DNA from: Helicobacter cetorum MIT 99-5656
GTDB taxonomy: Bacteria; Campylobacterota; Campylobacteria; Campylobacterales; Helicobacteraceae
Length of the DNA: 64,000 bases
Direction of reading: 5' to 3'
Assembly: GCF_000259275.1 (NCBI RefSeq)
Contig: NC_017735.1
Coordinates: 868,001 to 932,000 of the forward strand
Within the stretch, counting starts at the first letter, position 1, and the number at the start of each line of letters is the position of its first letter. This document shows, in pieces, positions 37,195-47,353 of this stretch. Below the pieces are notes generated by a model that made no database searches, was not told where the DNA came from, and saw nothing but the letters and a program-made list of their open reading frames with translations. The position numbers and the translations under genes were made by a program.

Positions 37195-38442
37195 CTACAA
37201 ATATTTTTCTAATGCCTTAGGAATGCTAATACTACCATCAGCAAGCTGATGGTTTTCCATTAAAGCGACCATAGTCCTACCTACCGCTAAAGAAGAACCA
37301 TTTAAGGTATGGACTAATTGATTTTTTTTGTTTTCTTTAAAACGAATTTTAGCCCGCCTAGCTTGAAAATCTCTTGTGTTAGACACAGAGCTAATCTCTC
37401 TGTAGCAATTTTGTCCGGGTAACCACACTTCAATATCTATGGTGTTACTCGCACTAAAGCCTAAATCCCCACCGCATAATTGCACAAATCTATGCGGTAA
37501 TTCCAAAGCCCTTAAAATAGAGCTTGCACTCTCTAGCATATGTTCTTGCATTTTATCGCTCTCTTTAGGGTGCGCAATAGCGACTAACTCCACTTTATCA
37601 AATTGGTGTTGTCTAATCATGCCCCTTGTGTCTCTTCCAGCACTACCTGCCTCACTTCTAAAGCAAGGCGTGTGAGCGGTCATTTTAATAGGAAGTTTTT
37701 CAGATTCAATGATGGTGTCGTTATATAAATTAGTGAGCGTTACTTCAGAAGTGGGGATTAAATACAAATTTTCATTTTCTATTTTAAAAACATCTTCTTC
37801 AAATTTGGGTAATTGCCCGGTTCCAAAAAGCATTTTTTCATTCACTAAAGCGGGCGTGTAGATGACTTCAAAGCCATTTTTTTCATTAAAATCTAGCATT
37901 AAGTTAATGAGTGCTTTATAAACCTTAGCCCCAAAACCCCTGATAACAGAAAAACGGCTTTTGGCTAATTTCACGCCACTTTCAAAATCAATCCAGCCAT
38001 TGTTTTTTGCGAGTTCAAAATGCTCTTTAGGTTTGAAATCAAAAACTCTAGGGGTTAAGATTTTTTTAATTTCTACATTATCTTCTTCATTTTTGCCTAA
38101 AGGGGTTTTTTCATCTACAAGATTAGGCATTTTGGAAAGTTCAAAATCAATATCACTCTCTAGCCTACTAACAATTTCAGAAAGGGTATTTAATTTTATT
38201 TTATTATTTTCTAGCTCTTTTTTTAACCCACTCACATCTTCCTTTTGAGCCATTTTGATACCAAATTCTTTAGACACCTTGTTTTGAAAGGCTTGCAAGC
38301 TTTCTAGTTCTATAAGTTGCTTTTTATAGTCGACAATGATTTCACGCAAATTACCTAGCTCATTCTCCATAATATCATTACGCTTTTTTAAAGAAGTAGC
38401 CACCTTTTCAAAATCTTGTAATAAAAGTTTTTTATCAATCAT
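37195..38442 (-). CDS. serS: Seryl-tRNA synthetase
   Basis: Class II synthetase with the N-terminal coiled-coil tRNA-binding arm (residues about 30-105), motif 2 in [18 protein letters not shown], and motif 3 in [20 protein letters not shown]. At 415 aa it is full length. Adjacent to a nitrilase-like gene with no gap. Confidence 0.96.
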   Translation of the reverse strand: MIDKKLLLQDFEKVATSLKKRNDIMENELGNLREIIVDYKKQLIELESLQAFQNKVSKEFGIKMAQKEDVSGLKKELENNKIKLNTLSEIVSRLESDIDFELSKMPNLVDEKTPLGKNEEDNVEIKKILTPRVFDFKPKEHFELAKNNGWIDFESGVKLAKSRFSVIRGFGAKVYKALINLMLDFNEKNGFEVIYTPALVNEKMLFGTGQLPKFEEDVFKIENENLYLIPTSEVTLTNLYNDTIIESEKLPIKMTAHTPCFRSEAGSAGRDTRGMIRQHQFDKVELVAIAHPKESDKMQEHMLESASSILRALELPHRFVQLCGGDLGFSASNTIDIEVWLPGQNCYREISSVSNTRDFQARRAKIRFKENKKNQLVHTLNGSSLAVGRTMVALMENHQLADGSISIPKALEKYL

Positions 38443-39243
38443 TCAACCCTCTTTAATCGTTCTAAAATGCCATAGTCTAGCCCATTCATCTATATCATCT
38501 TTATGAATTTGTGTGCTTAATGCCCCCATTTTACCTTGTAAAGAATTTTCAATTCTCCCATTAGGTAAAGCCACAAAGCTATCCCCATAAAATTTCCACA
38601 AAAATTCGTTTTTTTGCTCTTTTTCTACAACCACTTGGCGATACGCTCCGATTCTGTTGGCTCTCACCACCACGCAAGATGCACAAAATGCACGCATTTT
38701 ACACAAATGCCGCCACCTTTCATTAGACTCAAAAGTCGCCACACTACTTAAAAGCACCACATCTACGCCCTGATTTTTAGCTTGAACCCATATTTCATCA
38801 AAATGAGCTTCAAAACCAAACAAGGGGGCGATTTTTAACTTCTCTTTTTCAAACACAAGCAACTCTTTAAAATCCGTTTTTTCATTGTCAAAAAAACTCT
38901 CTTCATCCCAGTGCGAATAAGGAATCAAGCGTTGTTGCGTGTAGTATTGAACGCCTTCTTTAGAAATTAAAGCGATTTTTTTATAAATTTTATTTTCTTC
39001 TTCTAATAGCACCGGAGCTGAAATAATTAAGTCTAGCTTCTCGCAACTCTTTAATAAAAATTCAATCGCTCGTTTGGATTGATGCGTAATTTCAGCAAAT
39101 TCTAACGCCATGTTATGGTGGAAAAAAGGGTTAATCACATATTCAGGCAACACAACCACACTCTGTGGTGGGGCTGAGTTTAATAATGATTGCATAAGAT
39201 TTTCTTTAAAAGACTCTAGCTGTAAAGCAATAACTTGCACCAC
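38443..39243 (-). CDS. Carbon-nitrogen hydrolase-like protein, active site apparently degenerate
   Basis: A 266-aa protein with the nitrilase superfamily fold: VVLPEYVIN holds the expected Glu, and the C-terminal part (SNERWRHLCKMRAFCASCVVVRANRIG) matches the conserved end of the family. The usual Cys region (ICYDxRFPE in active members) reads PLFGFEAHFDE here, without cysteine, and the Lys position lies in QQRLIPYSH, where Arg or Gln seems to replace it. It may be a non-catalytic relative. The alignment is by eye. Confidence 0.72.
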   Translation of the reverse strand: MVQVIALQLESFKENLMQSLLNSAPPQSVVVLPEYVINPFFHHNMALEFAEITHQSKRAIEFLLKSCEKLDLIISAPVLLEEENKIYKKIALISKEGVQYYTQQRLIPYSHWDEESFFDNEKTDFKELLVFEKEKLKIAPLFGFEAHFDEIWVQAKNQGVDVVLLSSVATFESNERWRHLCKMRAFCASCVVVRANRIGAYRQVVVEKEQKNEFLWKFYGDSFVALPNGRIENSLQGKMGALSTQIHKDDIDEWARLWHFRTIKEG

Positions 39244-39252
39244 TAACCCCTT

Positions 39253-39507
39253 TTAATCAAGTGTCTGTAATTTTTCATATTCTAAATGAGCGTCTGTTAA
39301 AAGCTTTTGAGCTAGAAGTAACTCTTGCATGCCCATTTTATACCACTCTATGCCTTCTTTTAAGGACAAATCAGGGGCATTCAAATGCTCTATGGCTTGC
39401 TCTAAGGCTTGAACATGCTCTTCAAAGCTTTTTTCAACGCTCTTTTTGGAAGTGTTTTTAACATTCTTTTTGGGGGGTTTCTCTGTTTCAAACAAGCAAT
39501 TTTGCAT
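39253..39507 (-). CDS. xseB: Exodeoxyribonuclease VII small subunit
   Basis: An 84-aa subunit with the XseB helical pair FEEHVQALEQAIEHLNAPDL and SLKEGIEWYKMGMQELLLAQKLL. The N-terminal 28 residues are lysine-rich and variable. The large subunit gene is not in the window. Confidence 0.86.
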   Translation of the reverse strand: MQNCLFETEKPPKKNVKNTSKKSVEKSFEEHVQALEQAIEHLNAPDLSLKEGIEWYKMGMQELLLAQKLLTDAHLEYEKLQTLD

Positions 39508-39523
39508 TATCAGTCCTTTAGCT

Positions 39524-40285
39524 TTATTTCTTTCTAATGAGCATGGTGGTGGAAATTTGAGCCACTGAATCTTCAGTCCTTAAAATCTCAAGTCCTGTGC
39601 TTTCTAACTCTAATTTCAAACTTTCTAAACTCAAAAACCCTTCAATGGATTGTGGCAAATAAGAATAGGCTTCATAATTCTTGCTAATAGCTCCCCCCAC
39701 TAAGGGCAAAACCTTATTCGTGTAAAAACCTGAGATTTTATCCAGCCAAGTAGGGTGGTCTTTTTTTAAAAATTCTAAAATAACCAAAACGCCCCTGGGT
39801 TTTAACACTCTAGCAAATTCTTTCAAAGCAACTTGTCTCTCTACTACATTACGCAATCCATAAGCAATAGAGAGAATATCTACGCTATTATTTTCAATAC
39901 CTTCTAAATTCTTAGCTTCAGCTTGAATAAACTCCGCTCCTTCTTTAAGCTTTTTTTTCGCCACCATAAGCATGTTATTTGATGGGTCAATCCCTATAGA
40001 TTTTTCAAAATGCACCTGATGTTTCAAACCCACTTCTTGCCATGCTAAAAGCATATCTCCCGTCCCACATGCCACATCTACAAGTCTCAAAGACTTCTTG
40101 CTCTCTAAAAACAAAAACGCTTGCTCGCAAGCTCTCTCTCGCCATTTAATATCCATTCCAAAACTAATCAAACGATTTGCTTGGTCGTAAGAACTCGCTA
40201 TATCATCAAACATGCTGATGATTTTTTCTTGTTTTTGTTCTAAATTCTTTTCACTCATTTTTAGGTCTTTAAAAGGGCTTGACAA
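39524..40285 (-). CDS. ubiE: Menaquinone C-methyltransferase (UbiE/MenG family)
   Basis: Last methylation of menaquinone. AdoMet site VDVACGTGDMLL, GIDPSNNMLMVAKKK, and the signature FARVLKPRGVLVILEFLKKDH with NYEAYSYLPQSIEGF. At 253 aa it is full length. Together with ubiX and the UbiA-like gene elsewhere in the window it belongs to quinone synthesis. It overlaps hemJ by 17 bases. Confidence 0.92.
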   Translation of the reverse strand: MSSPFKDLKMSEKNLEQKQEKIISMFDDIASSYDQANRLISFGMDIKWRERACEQAFLFLESKKSLRLVDVACGTGDMLLAWQEVGLKHQVHFEKSIGIDPSNNMLMVAKKKLKEGAEFIQAEAKNLEGIENNSVDILSIAYGLRNVVERQVALKEFARVLKPRGVLVILEFLKKDHPTWLDKISGFYTNKVLPLVGGAISKNYEAYSYLPQSIEGFLSLESLKLELESTGLEILRTEDSVAQISTTMLIRKK

Positions 40286-40715
40286 CCACTAAAATCACAA
40301 TCCCTATGAGCAAAATCGTAGGCACTTCATTAAAAATGCGATAGAACTTCCCACTCCTTTTGCTAGGGTCTTTAGCTAAATCTCGCATGCACTTCTTACA
40401 ATAAAAATGATAGATTAAAAGCAACAAAACAAGAAGCAACTTAGCATGCAACCAGCCCCCACTCTTAAATAACAAAGGGTTTGCTAGTAGCATTAAAATT
40501 CCTGTAATGAGCGTAAAACCCATAGCTGGCGAACTGATAAAAGTGTAGAGCTTCTTTTCTTGAATTTTGATAATTTCTACAAACTCATTTTTATGAGCGT
40601 TCTCTGCATGATAGACAAAGAGTCGCGGCAAATAAAATAACGCCGCCATCCAAGAGACAACAGCTATAATATGAAAAGCCTTAATCCATAAAAAATACTC
40701 GTTTAAAAAACCCAT
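40269..40715 (-). CDS. hemJ: HemJ-type protoporphyrinogen IX oxidase
   Basis: A 148-aa protein with four membrane helices. The conserved His in KAFHIIAVVSWMAALFYLPRLFVYH and the Lys in WLHAKLLLVLLLLIYH match HemJ (UPF0093). It performs the penultimate heme step in bacteria lacking HemG/HemY. The assignment is by family pattern. Confidence 0.87.
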   Translation of the reverse strand: MGFLNEYFLWIKAFHIIAVVSWMAALFYLPRLFVYHAENAHKNEFVEIIKIQEKKLYTFISSPAMGFTLITGILMLLANPLLFKSGGWLHAKLLLVLLLLIYHFYCKKCMRDLAKDPSKRSGKFYRIFNEVPTILLIGIVILVVVKPF

Positions 40716-40724
40716 CCATTCTTC

Positions 40725-41297
40725 CTAATAAACTTTAATTTGTGCTAGAAACACTTCTAAATCCTGTCTTGCACCGCTAATTTCTACTTCCACGCCTTGA
40801 GCTGAAAAATTCTTTTTATTCAATTGTAGGCTAAATTTCTTAACTTCACGCTGAAGGCTATCTAATTCTTTGTAAGAATAATGAGCGTTAAATGTTTCTA
40901 ACTCCACAAAATCTTTGAAAGCATTCTCTATTTTAGCGTTTTCTACACATAATAGCACACTATTTGCATAAGCTTTCATCAAGCCCCCCACCCCTAAAAG
41001 CGTACCTCCAAAATAACGCACACTTATCATGCCTATATCCATTAAATTTTCTCGCCTTAAAACATTGAGCATGGGCATTGCTGAACTCCCTTTAGGCTCG
41101 CCATCATCACTAAAACCCTCCGTAATTTTGCCCTTTTTTTGAAAGCGAAACGCCGTTACAAAATGCACCGCCTTAAAATGCTCCTTTTTCAAATGAAAAA
41201 GCGTTTTTTCAAAATCATCAAAAGGCACAAGATACCCTAAAAAGCGTGAAGCTTTGACTTGGTGCTTAGAAGTGATAAGTTTTTTAAGCGTTTTCAC
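40725..41297 (-). CDS. YigZ/IMPACT family protein
   Basis: A 190-aa protein with the IMPACT signature in FSDDGEPKGSSAMPMLNVL and MISVRYFGGTLLGVGGLMKAYA. Its role in bacteria is not settled. It overlaps the following ABC-2 permease gene by 14 bases. Confidence 0.87.
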   Translation of the reverse strand: MKTLKKLITSKHQVKASRFLGYLVPFDDFEKTLFHLKKEHFKAVHFVTAFRFQKKGKITEGFSDDGEPKGSSAMPMLNVLRRENLMDIGMISVRYFGGTLLGVGGLMKAYANSVLLCVENAKIENAFKDFVELETFNAHYSYKELDSLQREVKKFSLQLNKKNFSAQGVEVEISGARQDLEVFLAQIKVY

Positions 41298-42414
41298 AAG
41301 CTTTCTTTAAAGAGCCAAGCTTAAACACACTCCCTACAAAACTCACTACAAAAATCCCCCAAAGGGCGTAAAAATGGCTTGCCACATCAATAAATTCAGC
41401 ATGCATTTGATTCAATCGCCCTAACAAACTAATCCCATGATAAGCTGGCACTACTTGAGTCAAAGCCTGTAAATAAGGGGGCAAGGATTCAAAAGGCCAC
41501 ACAAAACCCATCATAAAAATTAGGGGTAAAGAAGAAATCAAAATAATTTGAGTGGTATAGGCTTCATTTTTTATCCAAGTGCCTAAAAAAGTCCCTAAGC
41601 TTAGAGTTGAAAGCACAAAGACTAAGCTATTAAAAAACACCATTAAAGCACTCGCATGCCTTTCAACTCCATGAATAGAAAATAGCACCCCAAAATACAG
41701 CAAAATAAAAACACTAAAAACTCCCATAAAGACCAAAAGTCTTGCACACAGCCTTAAAGCAATTTCTCCTTTATTCAATGAAATAAACTCCAAACGCTTG
41801 GAGCTAGCAAACATGCTTGTTGCGATTAACATCACTTGGTGTAAGATGAAAATAAACACGCTAGAAAGGGCGTAATTCAAATACCCTTCACTAGGATTAT
41901 AAAGAGCGATGGGTTTGATTGTAATGCTATTAGTGGTGAGCAAGGCTTCTTCTCTAATGGCATTATTTTTGAACTTGATTTGATTATTAAGAGCATTAAC
42001 ACTCTCAACGATGACATTCGCCAATGTGCCATAAATCAAAAAGTAATTTGAATTAGCATAAAAATCTATGGTTACAGGCACTCGCTTATAGATATTCGCT
42101 TCAAAATGACTGGGAATGTGCAAAATCCCATAAATTTTTTCTTCTTCTAAAAGTTTCTTAGCTTTCAGCATAGAAGGGCTAAAAAACGCAATGTTTAATT
42201 CATTAGAGCTTTGTGCCATGAAGGCTAATTTCCTAGAAAGCGATGAATTGTCTTCATCTACGAGGGCAATCTTTTGTTGCGTTACAATATCCTTTAAATA
42301 GGGCAAAGGGTATAGTAAGCCATAGATTAAGGGTGCTCCTATGACAATCAATAACACGCCCTTATGAGCAAAAATCGCTCTCAATTCTATTAAAAGGATT
42401 TTTAAAAAATTCAT
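41284..42414 (-). CDS. ABC-2 type export permease
   Basis: A 376-aa permease with one N-terminal membrane helix, a large extracytoplasmic loop, and about five C-terminal helices, the YhhJ/YhiH-like layout. It sits last in a set of four genes (TolC-like, HlyD-like, two permeases) that together form an export system across both membranes. No ATPase gene of its own is present in the window. Confidence 0.85.
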   Translation of the reverse strand: MNFLKILLIELRAIFAHKGVLLIVIGAPLIYGLLYPLPYLKDIVTQQKIALVDEDNSSLSRKLAFMAQSSNELNIAFFSPSMLKAKKLLEEEKIYGILHIPSHFEANIYKRVPVTIDFYANSNYFLIYGTLANVIVESVNALNNQIKFKNNAIREEALLTTNSITIKPIALYNPSEGYLNYALSSVFIFILHQVMLIATSMFASSKRLEFISLNKGEIALRLCARLLVFMGVFSVFILLYFGVLFSIHGVERHASALMVFFNSLVFVLSTLSLGTFLGTWIKNEAYTTQIILISSLPLIFMMGFVWPFESLPPYLQALTQVVPAYHGISLLGRLNQMHAEFIDVASHFYALWGIFVVSFVGSVFKLGSLKKACENA

Positions 42415-43508
42415 GCGTTAGCCTTATTCCTTTTGAAGAAAAGATAAAATAACAAAAGCCCTAAAACAAGAAAAACTAAAAAAGGCACAAGATTCATCAA
42501 AGAGTGGATAGACTCTGTCAAATCAGTCCTATAATACGCTTCCTGTAAAAAAAACTTCATAAAATGGCTGATAGGTAAGCAATGACTCCAAAAGCTTCCA
42601 AAAATTTCCATGTTGTTTTGCGGATAAGTAACCCCAGCAAAAGCAAAGCTTGGAGCGGTATACACCCCAATTGCACCAGCCACTTCAACAGCATTGTGTA
42701 AAATGCTATAAGCTAATACCACAAACCCACTCATAATTAATGCCATTAAAACCACCGCTAAAAAGACTAATGACAAATGCGTGTAGTTTCCATCCATGCC
42801 AATGAGATTAAAATACAATACCATAGCCACTCCCCAGAAACTAAACACAAACACATTAGCCAAAATACCCACCAAAAGCTCATGCATGTTAGAAGTTTTT
42901 TGAATAAAATTGAGCATGCCAATAGCAATGAGTATGAGCCACATGCAAGGCAACATCACGCTTAAGAGATATTGCGTGTAGTTATTTTCTTCATTATATA
43001 AAGCATGCAATTTAATCAAAATAGGCATCGCTTGAGCTTTTGCTGAATCCAAATTAGAGTCCCTTACTAAAGCCTTTATCGCTAAAGATTTTGCATCTAA
43101 GGTCAAAGCGGTTTGTAAAAAGGCGTTTTTGAGTGTTTTTCCTACTAGGACATATTCAGCGTTGTAGTAAAAAGGCAAGTCAATATCACGCCCCATTTTA
43201 ATTTGGCGTTCTAAATCCTTAGGCAAAACTAACGCTCCATAAACTTCTGCAGAGTTTAAAAACCGCTTAGCTTCTAAAAGGCTTGGCACATAAGTTTTGA
43301 TTTTAATCGCACTTGTAGCGTCTAATTCAAACGCTATCTTGTGGCTTGTAGTCGTTTTGTCTAAATCCACCACCACAATAGGAAGCCCTCTAGGAATCCC
43401 TTGCTTAAAAATTTGCTTACCCAAAATCCCTAAAAAAAAGGGCAAGACAAAACATAGCACTAGTAAAAACTTGTCTTGTAAAAGCCATGTGCCTATCAAT
43501 CTAAACAA
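42411..43508 (-). CDS. ABC-2 type export permease, paralogue of the neighbour
   Basis: A 365-aa permease with the same topology as the preceding one: N-terminal helix (LLVLCFVLPFFLGILG), extracytoplasmic domain, then about five helices (VMLPCMWLILIAIGML onward). It overlaps its neighbour by 4 bases, so the two are translated together and probably form a heterodimer. Confidence 0.85.
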   Translation of the reverse strand: MFRLIGTWLLQDKFLLVLCFVLPFFLGILGKQIFKQGIPRGLPIVVVDLDKTTTSHKIAFELDATSAIKIKTYVPSLLEAKRFLNSAEVYGALVLPKDLERQIKMGRDIDLPFYYNAEYVLVGKTLKNAFLQTALTLDAKSLAIKALVRDSNLDSAKAQAMPILIKLHALYNEENNYTQYLLSVMLPCMWLILIAIGMLNFIQKTSNMHELLVGILANVFVFSFWGVAMVLYFNLIGMDGNYTHLSLVFLAVVLMALIMSGFVVLAYSILHNAVEVAGAIGVYTAPSFAFAGVTYPQNNMEIFGSFWSHCLPISHFMKFFLQEAYYRTDLTESIHSLMNLVPFLVFLVLGLLLFYLFFKRNKANA

Positions 43509-43517
43509 AGTAATCCT

Positions 43518-44495
43518 TTAAGGCTTGATAGTTACTAACACACTCATTCCCACCCTAAAACCTTCTAATTCTTCTAAGGGGGTGGCTTCTACTTCATAAC
43601 TCTTCATATCATAGCTGTTAGAACCACTTGTCGCCTTCCAGGTGGCAAAATCTCCCATAACGCTCAAATACTTGACTTTAAATTTCGCAGTCTTTTTCAA
43701 CGCTGGAATATAGCCTTCAAATTCTTTACCCACTTCAAAATCGCTCAAATATTTTTCAGGCACACTAATTTTTAACCAGCTATCTTTCAAATCTATCATT
43801 AAAACCACAGGAAAACCCTTAGGACTAAGCTCGCCACTTCCTAAAAGCACATTACTCACTTCCCCATCAATAGGAGCTGTAGCTTTTATATCCTTTAAAT
43901 ACGATTCTACTTCATTCACTTGTCCTAAAGCCGCACTCTCTTTAGCCTTAGCAGCGATTTTACTTTCTTTGCTCGCCCCTTCTAACGCCATTTTATATTT
44001 TTGATAGGCGGCACCTTCATTGTATTTAGTGCTTTGATAGGCCGCATAGGCTTCATCACGCTTCTGCAAGCTGGCTACACCGCTATCGTATAAATCTTGA
44101 ATCCGCTTATAAGTCTCTTTAGCCAAAGTGGCTTGAGATTTAGCTGCTTGCCAAATATCATGGGCTGAAATGATGGTCTCATCTCTTGCCCCCTTTTTCA
44201 CTTCATCACTTAAAGCTTTTGCTGCCTTATGCCCCGCCTCAGCTTGAGCAAGCTTTGCCTCTAACTCAGGGCTAGAAATACTAAAAGCTAAATCGCCCTT
44301 GTTAATCCTATCGCCCTTTTTCACAAAAACCCTATCAATGCGTCCAGGCACTTTGGAACTTACGCTATATTCTCTAGCTTCTAAAAACCCTTGTAAAACT
44401 TCGGCCTTAGGGCGATAAGCTAAATAAAAAAGCACCACTAACACCACTAATAAAACCCCACCCCCCACTACAATGACTTTTTTTCTGTCTAACAT
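43518..44495 (-). CDS. HlyD-family membrane fusion protein
   Basis: A 325-aa periplasmic adaptor. N-terminal membrane anchor (VIVVGGGVLLVVLVVLFYLA), lipoyl-like segment VSSKVPGRIDRVFVKKGDRI, coiled-coil region rich in Ala/Lys, then the beta-barrel part ATAPIDGEVSNVLL. It links the two permeases to the TolC-like channel in the same operon. Confidence 0.9.
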   Translation of the reverse strand: MLDRKKVIVVGGGVLLVVLVVLFYLAYRPKAEVLQGFLEAREYSVSSKVPGRIDRVFVKKGDRINKGDLAFSISSPELEAKLAQAEAGHKAAKALSDEVKKGARDETIISAHDIWQAAKSQATLAKETYKRIQDLYDSGVASLQKRDEAYAAYQSTKYNEGAAYQKYKMALEGASKESKIAAKAKESAALGQVNEVESYLKDIKATAPIDGEVSNVLLGSGELSPKGFPVVLMIDLKDSWLKISVPEKYLSDFEVGKEFEGYIPALKKTAKFKVKYLSVMGDFATWKATSGSNSYDMKSYEVEATPLEELEGFRVGMSVLVTIKP

Positions 44496-44504
44496 GCTTT
44501 TCCT

Positions 44505-46037
44505 TTAATAAACATAATCATAAAATAACTCCATATGGTCGCTTAATGCCATTAGATTTGCTAAAGAAACGATGTATTTGTAAGCCACACTCTTTTGCTC
44601 CACCATGATAGAAGAGAGCGTGTTTCTAGCGTCAATGACTTGAGCGTTTGTGCTCAAACCTTGCATAAAGGCTTGCTCTTGGAGTTTAAGATTTTCATTA
44701 GCTAACTCAACGCTAGAAATCAAACTCTTATATTCTTTCAAAAAAGAAAGGGTTTGTTTGTAGGTTTTACTCACTAATAACTCCATATCTTTTTTAGCCT
44801 GAATACGCTCGCTATTGACTTGTAACTCAGCAAGCTTGCTGGCCTGATACTTTTGAATGCGTCCTGTAGGCGAGAGAATCGGCATGCGTCCTGCCACACC
44901 CACAAACCAATTAGGAATCATATCTTCAAAAACGGAGTTATTTTGCTTCATGATATAAGAACCAAAAAAACTCACTTGGGGTAAGAACTTAGAAATCTGT
45001 AATTTAGTGTTTTCTTTAGAAATTTGAACCTGATTTTCTAAAGTTTTTAGGGCTGGATAGGAATTAAGCGTAGAAGAAACAAACCAGCTCAAATCCGGTA
45101 GGGCTTTATCAGCATGGATATTTAAAGTCTTTGAAGGCAGTAGATTATCCTTGCTAGATAAAATGGAATTAAAAGTGAGTTGCGAAACTTCTAACACATC
45201 TTTAGCCTTAATACTAGCAATATGGGCTTTATCATAGGCTACTTGAGCACTCAAAGTCTCTACCTTCGCAATTTGCCCTACTTTTTGCATTTTGAGAGCG
45301 TTTTGGAAATGTTTGTAATGCCCTTTTTCAACATCTTCTAAAACATCTGCAATTTCAGTATTCAACACCATACCATAATACACACTCACTAATTCTTGAA
45401 AGGTGGAGAGCTTTTTTAAGCGATACGCCTCTCTAGCATCTTTTTGCATCAAATCCGCAATACGCACCATAGAAAACCTTGCTCCGCCCATATAAATGGG
45501 ATAGATGATACTCAAAGCCCCAAGCACGACATTTTGTTTAGAGAATAACAAGGGAGCTCCTAAAGTGCTAGCCAAAGTGCCAAAACCTTGCATAACCCCT
45601 TGCATACCAGCTTGAATTTGGGGGGTTATCATTTGGGGGGGGACACTATGTTGAATGCCCTGTAAGCCTTGATTGATTTGTTGAGTGGCTTTTTGAACGC
45701 CCGCTTGCTTTTGCTTAGCAAAATCCATTTTAATGGGGTTAGAGAGATACACATAAAAAGCACTCAAATCAATTTGGGGTAAAAAAGAGAGCTTAGCCGC
45801 TAATTTCAGTTTGCTCGCACGCTTGATGCCGTATTCTTGTGCATGCAACCCTTCGTGGTTAGACAATACCCTATTCCATGCGTTTTTCAAAGAAAGTTTT
45901 TGGGCGTTAGTTTCTAGTTCATCTTTAGCAAGCGGGTTTGAAAGAGAGCCATTTGAAGCGCTTTGAGCGGATTCTTCAAGGGCGTTTAAAGGGCTATTTA
46001 GTAACAAGCTCAATAAAAAGATGGTTGTTTTTTTCAT
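44505..46037 (-). CDS. TolC-like outer-membrane efflux protein
   Basis: A 510-aa outer-membrane channel with signal peptide (KKTTIFLLSLLLNSPLNA) and two OEP repeats (around LKLAAKLSFLPQIDLSAFYV and LQISKFLPQVSFFGSYIMKQ). A Gln/Pro/Met-rich insert lies near residues 118-150; it contains a C8 run on the coding strand (45635-45642). First gene of the export set, overlapping the CorC-like gene by 4 bases. Confidence 0.9.
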   Translation of the reverse strand: MKKTTIFLLSLLLNSPLNALEESAQSASNGSLSNPLAKDELETNAQKLSLKNAWNRVLSNHEGLHAQEYGIKRASKLKLAAKLSFLPQIDLSAFYVYLSNPIKMDFAKQKQAGVQKATQQINQGLQGIQHSVPPQMITPQIQAGMQGVMQGFGTLASTLGAPLLFSKQNVVLGALSIIYPIYMGGARFSMVRIADLMQKDAREAYRLKKLSTFQELVSVYYGMVLNTEIADVLEDVEKGHYKHFQNALKMQKVGQIAKVETLSAQVAYDKAHIASIKAKDVLEVSQLTFNSILSSKDNLLPSKTLNIHADKALPDLSWFVSSTLNSYPALKTLENQVQISKENTKLQISKFLPQVSFFGSYIMKQNNSVFEDMIPNWFVGVAGRMPILSPTGRIQKYQASKLAELQVNSERIQAKKDMELLVSKTYKQTLSFLKEYKSLISSVELANENLKLQEQAFMQGLSTNAQVIDARNTLSSIMVEQKSVAYKYIVSLANLMALSDHMELFYDYVY

Positions 46038-47353
46038 GCTAATTCCTTGTCTTCTTTGGTCGCCTTTAAGCGTTTAATCCTTGCCCCATCCACACTCAAT
46101 ACTTCAAATAAATATCCATGTGAATTAATCGCATCGCCTTCTATAGGCATGCGTTCTAAAAGGCTAAAAATATACCCTCCAAGGGTTACTTGCTCACATT
46201 CTTTATCAAATTCAATGTGTAGCACTTCTTCTACGCTCTCTAAATCCAGCATGCCATCTAGCTCAAACACGCCTTCTTCAAGCTCGCTCACGCCTTCTTG
46301 CTTCAGGTCGTATTCATCACTAATATCCCCCATAATCTCTTCAATAATATCTTCCATAGTGAGTAGCCCAGCTGTGCCACCATATTCATCAATCACCAAA
46401 GCGGTATGAATTTGTTCTTTATTCATCTTAATGAGAATTTGAGAAATTGATGCACTTTCTGGAACAATAATCATCTTTCTGACTAATTGTTTGAAGTCAT
46501 GCATTTCTGGGGTAAAAATAGAGCGAGAGAGCAAGTCTCTAATATGCACCATGCCGATAATATTGTCCTTAGAGCCTTTGCAATAAGGGTAGCGAGTGAA
46601 ACGGCTTTTTAAAACGATATCAATATTTTCTTCATAACTATTTTCTTCGTCCAAACAAACCATGTCTTTTCGTGGGGTCATAATCTCTTTAGCACTCGTA
46701 TCAGAGAAGTCTACGGCATTTTTAATGATTTCGCCTTCTACAGAATCAATTATCCCTTCTCTTAAGCTTTCACCCACAATGATTTTTAACTCTTCTTCAG
46801 AATGCGTGCCTTCATTTTCTTTAGGGTCAACCCCCATTTTTCTCAAAAAGAAATGAGCAATCACATCAAACAAACGCACGATAGGATAAAACGCCACCCA
46901 AAACACATGCAAAGGGCGTGCGATAAAAAGAGCTGCTTTTTCGGATTTAGCAATGGCTAAGGATTTTGGCACAATCTCACCCAACACCACATGCAAAAAA
47001 GTAATGCTCAAAAACGCTACAACTACACTTAAAGAATGGATAAATAGGGGGCTACTTCCCAAATCTATAGGCTCTAATAGTGTGGCTAGCAATCTCGCAA
47101 TAGCAGGCTCACCCACCCAGCCTAAGGCTAGTGAAGAAAGTGTTACACCTAATTGAGTTGCACTCAAATAAGTATCTATTTGCTTACTCATATCCAAAGC
47201 AAGCTTAGCATTTAAATTGCCCGCTTTAACTAGCTCTTCCAAACGGGTTTTACGCACCTTTACAAGGGCAAACTCTGAAAGCACAAAAAAGGCGTTCAAC
47301 AACACTAAGAAAAAAGCGGCCATCAACATCAGAATCGATTCAGACGGGTCCAA
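46034..47353 (-). CDS. CNNM/CorC-HlyC family membrane protein
   Basis: A 439-aa protein with a DUF21/CNNM membrane domain (three to four helices), two CBS domains (ITPRK-type start DFSDTSAKEIMTPRKDM and SISQILIKMNKEQIHTALVI), the linker DEYGGTAGLLTMEDIIEEIM, and a C-terminal CorC_HlyC domain. Often called hemolysin, but the family is linked to Mg or Co ion transport; no toxin role is implied. Confidence 0.88.
   Translation of the reverse strand: MDPSESILMLMAAFFLVLLNAFFVLSEFALVKVRKTRLEELVKAGNLNAKLALDMSKQIDTYLSATQLGVTLSSLALGWVGEPAIARLLATLLEPIDLGSSPLFIHSLSVVVAFLSITFLHVVLGEIVPKSLAIAKSEKAALFIARPLHVFWVAFYPIVRLFDVIAHFFLRKMGVDPKENEGTHSEEELKIIVGESLREGIIDSVEGEIIKNAVDFSDTSAKEIMTPRKDMVCLDEENSYEENIDIVLKSRFTRYPYCKGSKDNIIGMVHIRDLLSRSIFTPEMHDFKQLVRKMIIVPESASISQILIKMNKEQIHTALVIDEYGGTAGLLTMEDIIEEIMGDISDEYDLKQEGVSELEEGVFELDGMLDLESVEEVLHIEFDKECEQVTLGGYIFSLLERMPIEGDAINSHGYLFEVLSVDGARIKRLKATKEDKELA

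Noticed and set aside
46034-47353. Hemolysin, as this family is often named
   Set aside because: The domains are CNNM/DUF21, CBS pair and CorC_HlyC, which point to ion transport; nothing supports a cytolysin.
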